Shown: positions 15,418 through 15,897 of the stretch, piece after piece | How the letters are laid out: every line of letters starts with the position of its first letter | Position numbering within the stretch: the stretch's first letter is position 1 | NCBI GenBank assembly: GCA_023437745.1 | Contig: JAEZFI010000287.1 | Span: 1 to 15,897, forward strand | DNA: 15,897 bases | Reading direction: 5' to 3' | Origin: Actinomycetes bacterium | GTDB lineage: Bacteria; Actinomycetota; Acidimicrobiia; Acidimicrobiales; Microtrichaceae | Made by a program: the position numbers and the translations under genes | The notes under the pieces: generated by a model | Told to the model about the DNA's origin: nothing | Database searches by the model: none | Seen by the model: only the letters and a program-made list of their open reading frames with translations

Positions 15418-15897
15418 TCAGCCCGGCCGGAGGTGCGAGCGCAGCGCCTGGGCGATCAGCGCCTCACGGAGGTGCTGGCCCATGCTGCACAGCTCGTCGA
15501 GGGACTCCTGGGCCTGCTGGCGGGCGTCAGGGTTGCGCTGGCGCAGCAGCGGCAGGATCAACTGCTCGAACAGCGCCACCTCGCGCTCCGCGGCCAGCTT
15601 GTAGCCCCGCAGGTGCCGCGCCTCGACCCCGCGGCCCAGGATCGACGCCGCCGCGCGGGTGACTGCCAGCCCCGACTCGTCGTAGATCGCCTCGCCACCG
15701 AAGCGGGCGCCCTGGAGCAACCCGAACTCGGCCAGCTGCTGGACGACCTCGACCTCCACCCCGGCCTCCTCGGCCAACTGCTGCGCCGAGTAGGTCGTGT
15801 CCGACAGCGGCGCGGCCAGCGCGCTGATCCGCGGCTCGGGGCGGGCGGCCGGGGCGACCGGGCTCGGCGCCAGGTCGGGGCGCGGCGACTCCTGCAG
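15418..15897 (-). CDS. Partial MerR-family regulator, FtsR/Rv1828-like (C-terminal 159 residues)
   Basis: The frame is open from the right window edge to a TGA at 15420-15418, with the 5' end missing. The visible part begins with a Pro/Ala-rich linker (about 30 residues). The second, C-terminal domain of FtsR/Rv1828 proteins follows: TYSAQQLAEEAGVEVEVVQQ, a Y-D-E-S-x-L-A-V-T-R-A-A segment, RHLRGYKLAAEREVALFEQL, then a terminal helix. The HLR-x-x-x-x-A-A-x-RE pattern is characteristic of this regulator. A start at TTG 15777 would cut the domain, so the gene must extend beyond the window, where the N-terminal MerR DNA-binding domain is expected. In C. glutamicum FtsR activates ftsZ; the ortholog sits beside the FHA protein gene garA/odhI and gcvH, which would lie to the right of this window. 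Confidence 0.85.
   Translation of the reverse strand: MQESPRPDLAPSPVAPAARPEPRISALAAPLSDTTYSAQQLAEEAGVEVEVVQQLAEFGLLQGARFGGEAIYDESGLAVTRAAASILGRGVEARHLRGYKLAAEREVALFEQLILPLLRQRNPDARQQAQESLDELCSMGQHLREALIAQALRSHLRPG

Noticed and set aside
15406..15419. GAGTCGAGCGACTC palindrome overlapping the stop of the partial MerR gene
   Set aside because: It overlaps the coding end, the stem is short, and DUF151 follows in the same direction. It could be chance.

Overview
The window is very GC-rich (about 70% or more) with GTG and TTG starts, which points to an actinomycete. Two observations narrow this by inference to Acidimicrobiia or a near relative. The left edge encodes a GWWLASDGRWYPP-type motif with PPGFAA repeats, common in that class. 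The right edge carries the actinobacterial order MerR (FtsR/Rv1828-like) - DUF151 nuclease - MerR (Rv1830-like), followed by gcvT. No species call is possible from the sequence alone.

Layout. (1) 1-172, minus: 5' end of a Pro/Gly-rich protein that runs off the left edge. (2) 337-6655, plus: six tightly packed genes for a FAD-dependent oxidoreductase, a GT-C (GT39/ArnT-like) membrane glycosyltransferase, an acyltransferase-3 membrane protein, a GT2 glycosyltransferase, a DUF2304 membrane protein and a lipoprotein of unknown function. The first junction is a 2-nt gap and the next four are 4-nt stop/start overlaps. (3) 6688-8468, minus: a polysaccharide deacetylase and a GNAT-like acyltransferase overlapping by one base. 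(4) 8594-12892, plus: a giant AftD-like (DUF3367) arabinofuranosyltransferase-type protein, divergent from the GNAT gene. (5) 12910-12963: a perfect 21-bp hairpin separating AftD-like from the convergent gcvT. (6) 12968-15897, minus: gcvT, MerR, DUF151 and a partial MerR.

Working together, blocks 2-4 look like one surface-glycan assembly locus. A cytoplasmic GT2 with its DUF2304 partner probably makes a polyprenyl-phosphate sugar. GT-C enzymes (GT39 and AftD-like) transfer lipid-linked sugars outside the membrane. Acyltransferase-3, GNAT and deacetylase enzymes decorate or trim the glycan, and the lipoprotein ends the operon. The glycan itself cannot be identified from sequence. Block 6 is conserved housekeeping: glycine cleavage plus cell-division and growth regulators.

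No gap exceeds 300 bases; the largest (173-336 and 14631-14789) hold promoter-like and terminator-like signals. No tRNA, rRNA, CRISPR array, insertion sequence or phage gene was seen. Several genes (GNAT, AftD-like, DUF151, possibly gcvT) have a TANNNT-like hexamer 6-8 nt before the start codon, suggesting leaderless mRNAs.
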